Origin: a virus
Direction: 5' to 3' (one strand)
IMG/VR virus record: IMGVR_UViG_3300035180_003391
Span: 1-36,482 of that record
DNA: 36,482 bases
A model generated the notes under the pieces. It made no database searches and had not been told where the DNA came from. It saw nothing but the letters and a program-made list of their open reading frames with translations. A program made the position numbers and the translations under genes. Below, in pieces: positions 16,543 through 27,400 of this stretch. Positions within the stretch are counted from its first letter, which is position 1. Each line of letters begins with the position of its first letter.

Positions 16543-17455
16543 TAGTCGTCTCCATCTTCACAACTTCGGCAGTGTGCTTGCCTTGGCTTAGTACGTGGAT
16601 ACTGGGCAGCTCTGCATCATCGGTGCGCATCGCGATGGTTGCAAGCTCATCTCGCAGCTGGCCCTGCGGGTCCGCCATCTCCTTGGAGACGTTGGCCATC
16701 TTCTCCATCACCCCGGCGTAGTCCAAGGCCTTCTTGCTGTCGCCCGGACCGTCAGTCCACATCGATTGAAGGGCGCGAGCTGCGGACAAGGCCTTGGCCT
16801 GTTCCATCATCCGCTTCAGATCAATCTGTGCTGGGAAGACTCCGATGCGAGTCTGCGTCAGCATCGCACCCACCGGAGAGAACGGGAGCTCCGCCGCCGT
16901 CTTGCGGGGGTCCTTGTAGTAGGCGTTCTTCATGGCACTGTGCTGTGCCTTGATCTCCTTGTCCGGGTGGTCGGCCAGTCGATCGAGCCTGAACTTCAGG
17001 ATGCCCCGCAGCTCGCTGGAGTCCAGCAAGTCAACGTTCCAGAAGAAGTCCCGATACCGATCGATCGTGGCCACCGCGCACGGGAACCGTTGGTACTTGG
17101 TCACGGCGTGAGAGATGGCCGCACTCGGGGCCCCAGAAATGATGGCCGACTCAACGTACTCCTTCACTCGGGGAGTCTCGAGAATGTCCCACGCACGAAG
17201 GGCGGGAGCATCGGGCCGGTACATCCAGTACAGGCCCGACATCCGCAACCACTGCTGCGAAGGATCGTGCTTTCGGTTGAACGGCTGGAACGGGGAGGGA
17301 GGCTTGAGCTTCGCGCGCAGCCGCTCGACGTACCAGTTGCCCAAGAAGTCGAGGTGAGCAAACTGAAGGATCTCTTCGATCTGCTCGTTCGTGTACTTCT
17401 TCGGATGGGTGCAGAGGTACTTGATGTACAGCTCCGCAGGAGATCGACGAATCAT
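16478..17455 (-). CDS. Unknown protein in the structural/packaging block (325 aa)
   Basis: I chose the ATG at 17455, beginning MIRRSPAELYIKYLCTHPKK, just after the previous stop (17467). The longer frame to 17593 lies inside the upstream gene and has shadow-like composition. The N-terminal 200 residues are helical with many aromatic and basic residues. The C-terminus is acidic and Gly/Asp-rich. The KYTNEQIEEILQFAHLDFLG stretch could be a helix-turn-helix-like segment. Being two genes before terL, it might be a terminase small subunit or assembly factor, but that is only a guess. Confidence 0.75.
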   Translation of the reverse strand: MIRRSPAELYIKYLCTHPKKYTNEQIEEILQFAHLDFLGNWYVERLRAKLKPPSPFQPFNRKHDPSQQWLRMSGLYWMYRPDAPALRAWDILETPRVKEYVESAIISGAPSAAISHAVTKYQRFPCAVATIDRYRDFFWNVDLLDSSELRGILKFRLDRLADHPDKEIKAQHSAMKNAYYKDPRKTAAELPFSPVGAMLTQTRIGVFPAQIDLKRMMEQAKALSAARALQSMWTDGPGDSKKALDYAGVMEKMANVSKEMADPQGQLRDELATIAMRTDDAELPSIHVLSQGKHTAEVVKMETTNELPADFDGGDGGDEPAFESE

Positions 17456-17466
17456 GACGACACGCC

Positions 17467-19593
17467 CTAGCTCTTCTGGAAGGCCAGAATCTTCAGGCCG
17501 TCGACGACTTCCTCGAGCGACTTGATGCACTTCTCGAGGGGCGAGGTCGGGATGTCCGACATGCCCATGCGTGCTGCCACGAGGAGCTCGCAAAGACGGC
17601 CCTGCGTCTGATCGAACTGCGGCAGGTAGCTCACGAAGGTCATGATGTTCTCGGGGTTGATGAACCCGACCGAGAGCACCGTGTCGACGGCGAGCGGGTC
17701 CGGAACGAACGCCGCCTCCTTGATGAGAGAACGCCGCAGGTCCGGGAAGGAGGCCAGCTTCATGGCCGCCAAACTCGAGGCCTCACGCTTCTGCTCCGCG
17801 GCCGTCTTGATGGTACGGCCGATGCGGATCTGAACCGGAGAATGGCTCACCAGGGCCTGCCCGATCTTCTCCGAGGCGTACTGGAGGTTCGTCCCCAGAC
17901 CCGCCAACAGGAAGAGCGTGTCGTCGAACGAGAGGAAGTTACGTTCGTCCGATGCGAGCTTGTTGAGGGGGATGCCCTCGAGCGAGAAGCTGTTGTTCCC
18001 GCCAGCCCGCAGCGTGACCGAGGCGTAGGCCCTCGAGGCTTCCTTGGCCTGACCCCACTCCTCCGGGCGATCGACGAGGACGGTCTCTTCCCCGCCGAGC
18101 GGGAGCCACTTGAAGTCCTCGGGGATGATGCAGGTGCCCTCGACTTCGGTCGGGTGCTGGATGTTCGGCTGCACCTCGATGAAGGTCTCACGCCCGTCGT
18201 AGGTCTCGACGTGCATCTTGTGCGAGCCGCCCTCGGAGTACCCGCCCTTGATGGTCATCGGGACCATCGCGTCCACGGCTCCGTTCCCAAGCTGACGAAC
18301 GAACATGCCGTGGCCAGTGGTCGGCCCGAAGACAAGACCTGAGTCCTTGCCCACCAGCTCTCCAGCCACCGACTCCTGGATGGCAGAAGCGGAACCATTG
18401 GTGAATGCGGCGATGGGCAGGGAGGTCCCATCGAGGTCGATGAGGTTCGGGAAGACATAGCCGACGAGCTCCTGCCCCTTTTCGTCCTTCACCCGGTACA
18501 CGCCGAAGCTCTCCACGATCTGCGGGCCTGCCTCGGGGCTCTCCTCGTCTTCCTTGACGTCGGCGCCATCGGCGAGAGTGACCGAGCCTGCCGCATCTGC
18601 AGCGAGTGCGATCTTCTCTCCGAACATACGGACCACGCCGCCACGGTCCATCTCCTTGGAGCTTGGCTCCCAGTACTGCACGCTGGCGATCTTGACCTGA
18701 TAGCCGCTGGCGAGCTTGATGACCTGCAGCACGTCGGGTCGCACGAGTCCCTTGATGGCAGCGGCCGTCTTGCTCAGATCGACGGGCTCGTATGCAGCGA
18801 GCTTGGCCAAGGACGGGCCAGTGAAGACGCGTGCCTGGACGTAGCGTGCCTGCAGGCCCGGCTCCTCGAAAGCCGCGGCGAACTTCACGTGGTCTTCGAT
18901 GTTGATCGACGGAAGGATGGCCGCGAGCACCGAGCCGGTCTTCCACTTCGGGACCATCTTGTTGATGGTCGATCCCGTGGTCTTCAGCGCAGTGCTGTTG
19001 GGCACGCCCACGCTTCCGGCCTTCTCGGCGAGGAACTCCTCGAGCGCCGAGCTCTCCTTGCCCATGCCGACACTCATGCCGGCGCCGCCACCCCCACCGC
19101 CACCACCGTAGTTCTGGCGGTACGGCGGGTAGAGCTGCCCGACCATCGACATGTCGCCGGGGGTCCTCGAGGTGACGTCGAACGCCTGCGGCCGGAAGAG
19201 GGCCTGGCGCATGCGCCCCTCGTTGAGCGGCAGCATCTTCGAGTCCGCCGTGACGATGACGTCGAACGGATAGAGCTTGCGGTCCTTGATGACGACCGGG
19301 ATGCGCACGGTCTGAACACCAACAGCGTCCTGAGCTCCCTGAGCTGCGTTGCTCTGGAGCTCGGACTTGTTCTTCACCTCGACGTGGCCGAAGCCGTAGC
19401 CCCGCTCCGCGTCGACGCGGTCCATCACCACCTCGGGCTCGAAGTCACTGATAAAAGGAACTTGCTTGTACAACTCCTGCATGATTTCGTTCGACCAGGA
19501 GTTCGCGTCCTCAGGAAGAGTCACCTCCGCTGCGTTCTTCTCGAAAACGATGGCGGCAGGCTCGACGTAAAGGGGCTGCATGAGGGTCTCCAT
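17467..19593 (-). CDS. Large unknown virion-type protein (708 aa)
   Basis: ATG at 19593 overlaps the previous stop (TGATG); a TTG one codon earlier is a weaker alternative. The N-terminal 130 residues include beta-rich parts (VRIPVVIKDRKLYPFDVIV). A run of eight glycines follows at about 163-170. The rest is a long mixed domain dense in K-[L/I/T]-A motifs: AKLAA, SKTAA, IKLAS, VKIAS, NKLAS, IKTAA, MKLAS. No catalytic motif was recognised. It lies between tail-side genes (spike and the 216-aa gene) and packaging genes. Its size and position suggest a virion structural or inner-body protein. Confidence 0.8.
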   Translation of the reverse strand: METLMQPLYVEPAAIVFEKNAAEVTLPEDANSWSNEIMQELYKQVPFISDFEPEVVMDRVDAERGYGFGHVEVKNKSELQSNAAQGAQDAVGVQTVRIPVVIKDRKLYPFDVIVTADSKMLPLNEGRMRQALFRPQAFDVTSRTPGDMSMVGQLYPPYRQNYGGGGGGGGAGMSVGMGKESSALEEFLAEKAGSVGVPNSTALKTTGSTINKMVPKWKTGSVLAAILPSINIEDHVKFAAAFEEPGLQARYVQARVFTGPSLAKLAAYEPVDLSKTAAAIKGLVRPDVLQVIKLASGYQVKIASVQYWEPSSKEMDRGGVVRMFGEKIALAADAAGSVTLADGADVKEDEESPEAGPQIVESFGVYRVKDEKGQELVGYVFPNLIDLDGTSLPIAAFTNGSASAIQESVAGELVGKDSGLVFGPTTGHGMFVRQLGNGAVDAMVPMTIKGGYSEGGSHKMHVETYDGRETFIEVQPNIQHPTEVEGTCIIPEDFKWLPLGGEETVLVDRPEEWGQAKEASRAYASVTLRAGGNNSFSLEGIPLNKLASDERNFLSFDDTLFLLAGLGTNLQYASEKIGQALVSHSPVQIRIGRTIKTAAEQKREASSLAAMKLASFPDLRRSLIKEAAFVPDPLAVDTVLSVGFINPENIMTFVSYLPQFDQTQGRLCELLVAARMGMSDIPTSPLEKCIKSLEEVVDGLKILAFQKS
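19084..19107 (-). repeat. GGN simple repeat encoding an oligo-glycine linker
   Basis: Eight consecutive Gly codons using GGT, GGC and GGG separate the N-terminal part of the 708-aa protein from its large C-terminal part. It reads as a flexible interdomain linker. Confidence 0.6.
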
Positions 19594-20243
19594 CAAGTCC
19601 GAAGGATAGCTTGGATGGCCGTCCAGGTAGAAGGCACCTTCGTCAGGATGACCAGTCCGTAGACGTGTTCACCCGGAAGAATGACCGCAGGACCGTAGCT
19701 CAAAGGCACGGAGAAACTACCGGAGATGTTGCCACCAACGACGTTCATCGGCACATCCTCAAACGAAAGCAAGAAGGCATCTCCTGCAGACAAATGCTCT
19801 GCGAGGGACCCGGCAAACGACGCAGCGGGGATCTTGGAGTTGAGCAGCGCCTGAATGAGGGCGAGGAGATTCCCGAGCTGCACTCCGATGGAAGCTGCCA
19901 CCTTCGCGAGAGCAGAGACCTGCGTGGTGGCCTGAATCGATGCAGAGGGAATGCTGCCCAGGGCCAGAGCTCGAATGAGGTTGGCCTCGAGCTGCTTGAT
20001 GCTGATGAGCGCCTGTTGGAACGCCGCCAACGGATTCACGATGTTGAGACTGATGTGCGCAGAGGCGCTGATGGCTGCGTTCATCTGCAACTGCAAGTTG
20101 TCCCTCAACGCACCGATGCCGAGCGGACCGAACAAGGACTGGTCCACATTCGCCAACAATGGCTTGAGCACCAACAGCGACCCCGCGCATGCGGTGTTGA
20201 TGTCGACGAGGCCACCAGCGAAGACGACGCCGTTGTAGGCCAT
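19593..20243 (-). CDS. Unknown low-charge helical protein (216 aa), probable tail or baseplate component
   Basis: ATG at 20243 follows the spike stop with no gap (TAGATG), so translation is probably coupled. The ribosome site is weak. The protein has very few charged residues over residues 1-150 and long Ala/Leu/Ile/Ser helices (LGNLLALIQALLNSK), then a beta-rich C-terminal domain. It is not a classical multi-span membrane protein, since polar Asn/Gln/Ser are interspersed. Immediate coupling to the spike gene suggests a baseplate, hub or ejected component. Confidence 0.75.
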   Translation of the reverse strand: MAYNGVVFAGGLVDINTACAGSLLVLKPLLANVDQSLFGPLGIGALRDNLQLQMNAAISASAHISLNIVNPLAAFQQALISIKQLEANLIRALALGSIPSASIQATTQVSALAKVAASIGVQLGNLLALIQALLNSKIPAASFAGSLAEHLSAGDAFLLSFEDVPMNVVGGNISGSFSVPLSYGPAVILPGEHVYGLVILTKVPSTWTAIQAILRT

Positions 20244-21455
20244 CTACGTGAGCACCGTGGGCTCGCCTGCGGTGACCGACAGGGTGACGGGGAAGGGAAC
20301 CGGAGCTCCCGGCATGGGCATCGGCGTGTAGGGCAAGAAGCCCTCCACCAGGCAGCCAAGGTAGGCCACCGGCCTGGAACCAGGGCCGAGCTTCACGACG
20401 CCTCCCTTGATGTGCGTGTGCGAGCCTCCGTCGATGATGGCCCCCGCTTCCGCCGTCATGGTGAGGGTCTTGCCCGAGATGAACTCCATCTCTTCAGTGG
20501 ACCGCACACGCAGACGCTTCTTCGTCGACAATGACATGCTGCCGTTGCAGCGAAGGAACGTGCCACCAGCTCGGTCGAAGAAGAACCGGAAGACGGTCTT
20601 GGCTCGGATGTCCGCAGGGTCCGGATGGCCAGTCTCCGGATTGAAGCTCTCCGGGGCGACCACCACTTCCGCCACGATGTAGCTCGGGTCTGTGCCAAGA
20701 CCGAGGGCATCGATGTCCTCTTGGTTCCCGCGCGCCTTGTCCGTGGGCTCCGCGATGGGGTCAGAGACCTTGCCAACCTTCACTCGAATGTCCGCCGACT
20801 TGTTGTCCGCGAAGACCCTGAAGCTGTGCGTGTACTCCGTGGGGAGGTGAGCAAGCCCTGCTCCCTCCTGCATGCTCCACAGGATCGAACCGCCCATATT
20901 GTGGTGGGCGTAGTTGTTCGAGATGTCCATGATGAGGTGATTGAGCGGGATGTAGAGCCGCTGTGCGAGCTCCGAGCATCCGATCTGCACCACCCCGCCA
21001 CGATGGAGGATGACGAAGTTGTCGTCCCGCGTGCGCATCCAGATGTCACCGGGCTTAGCCTGCGGTCTGCCACCAGCAAAGGAGGCACCGCTCGAGCTCG
21101 AACCTGACGAGCTCTTGCTGGTCGTACCCTGTAGCGCATCCGGCGCCGCCAGGTCCACGTTCTCGACGGGCATGAGGAACGCGCCCACGAAGGGCGCGCT
21201 CGAGTCCGACGGGATGCACACCACGCACTTCGCCCCGACCTCGGGGAAGATGGAGATGCCTTCCCCATTCGAGTAGTGCATGTACGGGCTGGAGACCTGG
21301 ATGTCGAAGTATCGCTTGCGGTCAAAGTCCGCAGCCACGTCGACCGTCCAGTTCACCAGATTGACGTTGACGATCTTCCCCAGCACCCACTCGGCGGGAA
21401 CGTTGCCCTCCATGTAGCTCATGGAGGTACGGAATCTGGTTTCTCCACCGGGCAT
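20244..21455 (-). CDS. Baseplate spike protein (gpV/gp5-like, 403 aa)
   Basis: Residues about 22-95 look like the OB-fold of phage spike proteins (EWVLGKIVNVNLVNWTVDV, then FPEVGAKCVVCIPSDSS). A Ser/Gly linker (about 108-122) leads to a beta-rich region with RTRDDNFVILHRGGVVQIG. The C-terminus has SHTHIKGGVVKLGPGS, typical of needle-like triple-stranded beta spikes. The ATG overlaps the RNAP stop codon (TAATG). A spike implies a cell-puncturing baseplate, usual for contractile-tailed and some siphovirus-type phages. The fold is inferred from pattern. Confidence 0.75.
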   Translation of the reverse strand: MPGGETRFRTSMSYMEGNVPAEWVLGKIVNVNLVNWTVDVAADFDRKRYFDIQVSSPYMHYSNGEGISIFPEVGAKCVVCIPSDSSAPFVGAFLMPVENVDLAAPDALQGTTSKSSSGSSSSGASFAGGRPQAKPGDIWMRTRDDNFVILHRGGVVQIGCSELAQRLYIPLNHLIMDISNNYAHHNMGGSILWSMQEGAGLAHLPTEYTHSFRVFADNKSADIRVKVGKVSDPIAEPTDKARGNQEDIDALGLGTDPSYIVAEVVVAPESFNPETGHPDPADIRAKTVFRFFFDRAGGTFLRCNGSMSLSTKKRLRVRSTEEMEFISGKTLTMTAEAGAIIDGGSHTHIKGGVVKLGPGSRPVAYLGCLVEGFLPYTPMPMPGAPVPFPVTLSVTAGEPTVLT

Positions 21456-24400
21456 TAGTAGTTGGCCTTGGGCACGTTCTTCAAGTGCCCGTACCCGGGC
21501 AGGTTGGACTTCTCGCTGGTGACGCCGAACTCAGCGCCGTACACCATGCCAGGAATCGGATGAGTGCCGTGCAGGTGCGAGATGGCCGAGATGGCGGCAG
21601 CGTCGGAGATCGTGGTCTTCAACTTCTGATGCTGCAGCTTGGCCATCCAATCTTCCTGCAACGACAGCGGCAGCATGTTCACACCCTTGAGCGTAGGCGT
21701 GTGCTCGATGGGACGCAGCCCCTGTTTCACCAGATCGCTGTTCTTCTTCTGGATCACCGAGAGCGGCTGGAACTCACCACGGAGAATACCTTCTGCGTCA
21801 CCAGGATGAACGATCTTGGTGAGGTTCGACATCGCCTTCACGACCGTCTCGATGTGTCGGCGCTTGATGCCCTCATCACGATACACGTCGTAAATCTCAG
21901 ATGCGAGGTGGTTCTGCACCTTGTCGATGCTGCCCGTCGCTGCGTACAAGTCATGCGGGTTGATGACTGTACGCGTGGGGTCGGACAGCGAGGACCCTGC
22001 GTCCACGTGCATGCCAACGTGCAGACCTCCCCAGTCACTCAAGCCGAGCGGCTTGTGCAGGGCGTTGCCCGCCGTGTCCTTGCCGATGAAGTGACGGAAC
22101 CCACCGACCGACACGTTCACGCCCGTTGACGTGGGATCAATCTTGTCGATCTTCCCGGACCGCATTGCCAGCGTTGCCGCATTCGCGATCTTCTTCGGCA
22201 GCATGGTGAGCTGCTCGAGCATCGAAAACTTGTCGACGGCCTTGCCGCCTCCTTGCTCCGCCACGCCGCCCGTGTGGAAGGCCTTCATGGGAAGCTGCAC
22301 CGCACGCTCGCCGATGGTCTGTGTGGCGATGATGCCGATGTTCGTGCCCATCGGGTGGAAGTCCCCGTTGGCCGACAGCCCCACGCACTTCTGACACAGG
22401 CCGTGATCGTGCTCGCACTTCAGCGGGCTGCGCACCAACATCTTGGCGTTCTTGTCCGCTGCTCGAACCTTCCCAACGACGTCAGGAGTGAGCGTCGAAC
22501 CTGCAGCCAAATGGATGTGCCCGGACTTGTAGTCCTGCGCGAGGACTCGGTCGTGGATGTCCTTCTCGCCCACCCCGAGGAGGATGCCTCGAGTGGTGCC
22601 GCAGTCCGGGCTGGCCACCATCATGTCCATCGTGCTGGCCATGAGCAGCTTCGAGAGAGCTCCAGGCCCGCTGGTCTCCTGAACCTTCATGACGGTGCCT
22701 CGACGAGCTCCGTGCATCTGCGTCCAGTAGCTCGCGAGGTCCAAGCCTTCTGAGTACGACCTGTCCACAGGCGTGGCGATGGTGCGGTTGGCAGAGTCCT
22801 GCACGAGCATCGGCGCAATGACCATCTGCTTGTACTGGTTCCACTCCGGCTTCATCCCAGCCTTGTGCATCATGTAGAGATTGGAAGGGTTGTCCTTCAT
22901 CTTCTCATCATGCTTCTCGTGCATCTTCTGGTCGGCCTTCATGTAGACGTCGACCACCCGACGGTGCTGTTCCGCCGGAGTGAGGGTCAACTTCTTGATG
23001 GCCACCACCTCACCGTGCGCCTTGTCGAGAACTTCGTCTCGCATCTTCGCATCGGGTATGAAGTCCTTGAGTGACAGCGTGTGCGTGCCGATGGGGACGA
23101 ACACGTTCTTCTTCGGATCTGTCAGGTTCGCCGCGGTGTTGCCCGCCATGGGGATGGGAATGATGCCGAACGACGCGTGGTTGCCGAGGTCCTTCAGCTT
23201 GTTGATGGACTTGTCGAACTCCTCCTTGTGGTTCTTGCCGAGCGTGGAGGCCAAGACGCTCAAGCCCTTCTTGTCGAGCGGCGTCTCGATGTCGTGCAGG
23301 ATGTGACTCTGCATGGCCTCGGGCATCGTCGTCGACAGAAGCACGCGCCCTGCAGTGGTCTTCTTTCCGTTGAGCGAGACCACGTCCGCATAGTGCAGGC
23401 TGCCGGACTTCACATCGCTCAGGATCTCTCCAGGATTCTTGAACGACTTGCCGGTGTCCTTGCCCTTGAGCGACAGCTTGTAGACGCCAAGCGCCGACTC
23501 GAGCGACGGCATGTAGGCCACGTTCCCAGACGACTCCGCAAAGATGTTCTGCGAAGGCTTCATCTTGTGAACCTCCGCCACCGCCTCCTTCGAGATGGGA
23601 ACGAAGACGCTCATCGTGTCGCCGTCGAAGTCGGCATTGAAGCCACCGACGACGAGCGGATGAATCTTGATGGCGTTGCCTTCCACGATCTTCGCGTTGA
23701 ATCCCTGGATGCCGTACTTGTGCAGCACCGGGTCACGCTTGAGCATGACCGGCCGCTCCTCCATCACCTTCTCGAGAGCTCGATGCACGTGAGGATTGTC
23801 GGTCTTCAGGAGCAACTTCTGAGCATCGAGTGGCGTAGGAGCAGCGCCCATGTCCTGCAGCTTCTTCACGATGAAGGGGCGGAACAGATCGATGGCGTGG
23901 TGCTTCGGCAGGCCCATCTCGTCGAGGCCGAGAGCGGGCTCGGGCACGATGGTCGAACGCATCGTGAGGTCCTGCCGCTTCTGGGCGAGGACGTTCTGGA
24001 AGAAGCCGGTCTTCGGGCTGGCGCCTGAGAGCTGGTGCAGCAAACCCTTGTGCTCCGCCTTGCTGTACGGAACACCATAGCCCGTGAGGGCCTTCATCCC
24101 ATCGTAGAGGTTCCGACGGAGCTCCTTCTTGCCGTCGTCGGTGAGGTTCCTCGAGAGAATGGGATCCTTGAGCTGCTCGTTGACCTGCGCGAAGTCCGAG
24201 TAGAGCTGGTTGATGTCGGCGTACTTCACGTTGCCGTCTGCCATCGGCGACGCAGGACGCATCGACGGAGGCAGCACAGGCACGTGGTGCAGCACGTAGG
24301 CTTCGCTCGGCTTCATGTCGAGCTTGTCGAGAGCCTGCAGGTACTTGACCTTCTTCAGCGTCTTGTCGATCTCTGAAGGCTTCGCTTTCTTCAGCAGCTC

Positions 24401-27400
24401 CGACGACTTCGCCAAGTCCTTCTTGACGTCGATGTTCTGCAAGAGCTGCTTGATGGCAGCGCCTCCAGTGATCGCACCCCTGCCCACGTCAGCGAGCTGA
24501 CCGTTCGAGTGGATGCCCTTCTCGCCGGAGACGAGGGACATGTAGTCCTTCCCCGAGAGCCCGGTCAGCGCCATGATGGGCCGCTCGAACACAGGGTTCG
24601 GGATGGGCTCTGCAAGATCGATGCGGGACCACTTCTGCCCGCCGTGTCCGCCCGTGAGTTTCTCGTCGAAGAGACCCCCGGTGCGGGCCTTGAGCTCGCC
24701 GGTCTTCTTGTCGATCTTGGCCTCGAGGCGCTCCCCTGCCTTCGGGAGAGCTCGAGCCTCCGTCATCGCCAGGATGTGCCTGTCGGTGAGCGGGGACACC
24801 ATGAACTGGTTGCCCTGCTTCTCGATGTTGACGCCCGAGCCCTTGAGCAGGTCCTCGAACTTCTTGAAGGCGAAGGTGGACTTCGGCGTGGGCAGCGGGG
24901 AGCCCGTCTGGATGGCCTTCCACACCTCACCGTGCTGCGAGGGCCACCGCTTCGACTCCGCCTTCGAGGCATCGTCCGGCCCTTCCCCCTTCCACGTCTG
25001 CATCTCCCGCAGGTTCGCCTTCGCCCCATGGGCGAGCATGGCGTAGAGGCCGAGGGAGCCGATGCGCTGCCCGTGCTTCGGCTGCAGGTTGATGTCGTAG
25101 GTGGCCGGATTGTGCGGAGCAGGCATGCCGCTCGAGACAGCAACCTTCTTGTCGACCTGGTGCACGAGCTTGATGATGTGCTGGAAGCCGACAAGGGTCT
25201 GCCCGAGGGACTGCCCGGTGCCGGGATCGTGGAGCTCCTCTGTGTCGGAGATGCCGTGCTTCTTGAGCTCATCCTGCACGTGATGAATGACGTCGGCATC
25301 CTTGGTGAAGGACGGCACCACGATGGGCTTCCCCGTCTTGAGGGCCACCTTCGACAAGGCCGTCTCGAGCACCTGCCCGACGTTCATTCGGCCAGGGATG
25401 CCGGACGGGTTGAGCGCCACCTCGATGTGCTTACCGTCCTTCGTGTGGGGCATCTCCTTGTCCGGCAGGACCATCGTGATGATGCCCTTGTTGCCGTACC
25501 GGCCCGCCATCTTGTCGCCGACCTGCATCGGCTCGATGGTCTTCACGTGGATGTGGACGCCGTCCTTGTTGTGCGCGATGCCGACGACCTCGCCCTCGGT
25601 CTCCCCATCCCACTTGAGGGAGCGGTCCGTGTGAGCTCCGGTCAGCGACTTCCGGATGGCCGCTTCTCCCGTACGGTCCTTCAACGAGAAGGGCTTCACC
25701 GCCAAGATGAGCGGGTCTCCGGGCTTCACCTTCGAGCCCATCTTCGGCAGACCGTCGTCACCGATGTGAACGATCTGGTCCTTGCTGTAGATGCCCGGCT
25801 GGTGAATCAGGAAGGAGCTCTTCGAGAGCTTCACCCCGCCGTCCGTTGCGAGGCTCGGCTTGTAGAGGTGAACGCTCGAGAGCTTCCGAGCAGCACTGTC
25901 GCTGATGACAACGCCGTCCTCGAAGTTGTAGCCCTTGAAGGGCATGTACGCGACACGCAGGTTGGTGCCGAGGGCGATGGACCCATTCTTCGAGAAGTTC
26001 GTGTCGGCGACGAGCTGCCCAGACTTGACCTTGTCGCCCACCTTCACGACAGGGGTCGAGTGCAGCACGCTCTTCGCATCGTTGAGCGGATAGTTGTTGT
26101 AGATCTGCACCTCGTGCGTGATGCCCGAGTCTCCATGGATGACGATGCCGTCGTCCTTCACCTGCTTCACGGTGCCGGCAATCGGGGTCGAGTGCGATGC
26201 GTACGAACCCACGACCTCCTCGAAGCTGCGCATCCCGTGCTTGTCCACGCCCGTCGATACCTGAACGAGCGGCGCCTCACGGTGCAGCAACGAGATGGAC
26301 TGCTCCATGTGGCGAGTGGCCATTGAGGCGCGGTTGCCGTTGGAGTTGCCCAGATAAGGGATGAGGTTCGACGTCATGTCGAAAAGCTGACTCGGGTGGC
26401 GCATTGCGTACTGCGCCTCAGACAACTTCCCCTCTACGATGTCGTTCCCGTGCCCCGCCATCTTCACCGTGGCGCTGATGGCGTGCGGCTTGCCATCCTT
26501 CCACGTGATCTGGTCCGGCAACACCACCTTCGACGTGAAGAACGTGCCCGGAGGAACATCCTCCGTGTGCCCCGTCTTCAGGTTGTACAGAGGGATCATG
26601 GGCTGGTTGCCCACCTTCTTCACGCCGACAGGAAGGCGCAGACTCACGCCTGTCTTGCTGCCTTCGGGCGTGTTGATGGGGTCGAGATACCCGAGATGGC
26701 TCGGGTTCACGAACTTCGCCTCCTGCATGATCTGCTGCTCGGACTTGATGCCGCCCGGACCCATGATCGTCGTCTGCTGCGACTTGGCGATCATCTCGAT
26801 GGGGTTGATCTGCGTCGCAGGATTGCAGGCACTGTTCTTGTTGAACGCCTGCTTGACCGGCTCGTTGAACGTGTCGAACTTGATGATGTCGTGGATGTTC
26901 TTCGCGGTGTTGAGCTTACGCATCGACTTGAGGTTGATGGACTTCGCGGCCCCCCTCATCTTGTCGTAGACGTAGTCACCGCCCGAGCGCAGGTCCTTGA
27001 AGATGAGAGAATCACGGTCGTCCTCGGGGTGACCGGCCTGCACCTGCATCAGCTTCTTCGCGGCGAGGAGCATGGCCTCACCGTTGACGTGATCGAGAGG
27101 CTTGCCGAGAGTGATTGCTGTCGCCTCGGGCTTCATCTTCGACGCTTGCATCGTCTCGATGAAGTGCTTCTCGGCTTCGGCCTTGGATGGCGCCTCTACA
27201 CGCTTCTCGGTCTTGTAGAACTTCTCGAGGGTACCGGCCAAGCCACGAGCGGCCTTGTTCGCCTCGAGCACTTCCTTACCGAGATGCTTCTCGATGCTGT
27301 CGTCGTCCACGCCGAGTGACTTCAGCAGCGGGTAGACCGGCAGCTTCGCCTTGTTGTAATCAACCCTGAGCTGCTTGGTACCCGGATCGAAGACCATGTC

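Noticed and set aside
24509-26326. 605-codon plus-strand frame opposite the RNAP gene
   Set aside because: Antisense to conserved RNAP motifs, with repetitive Arg/Leu/Val/His composition typical of reverse reading of GC-rich DNA.
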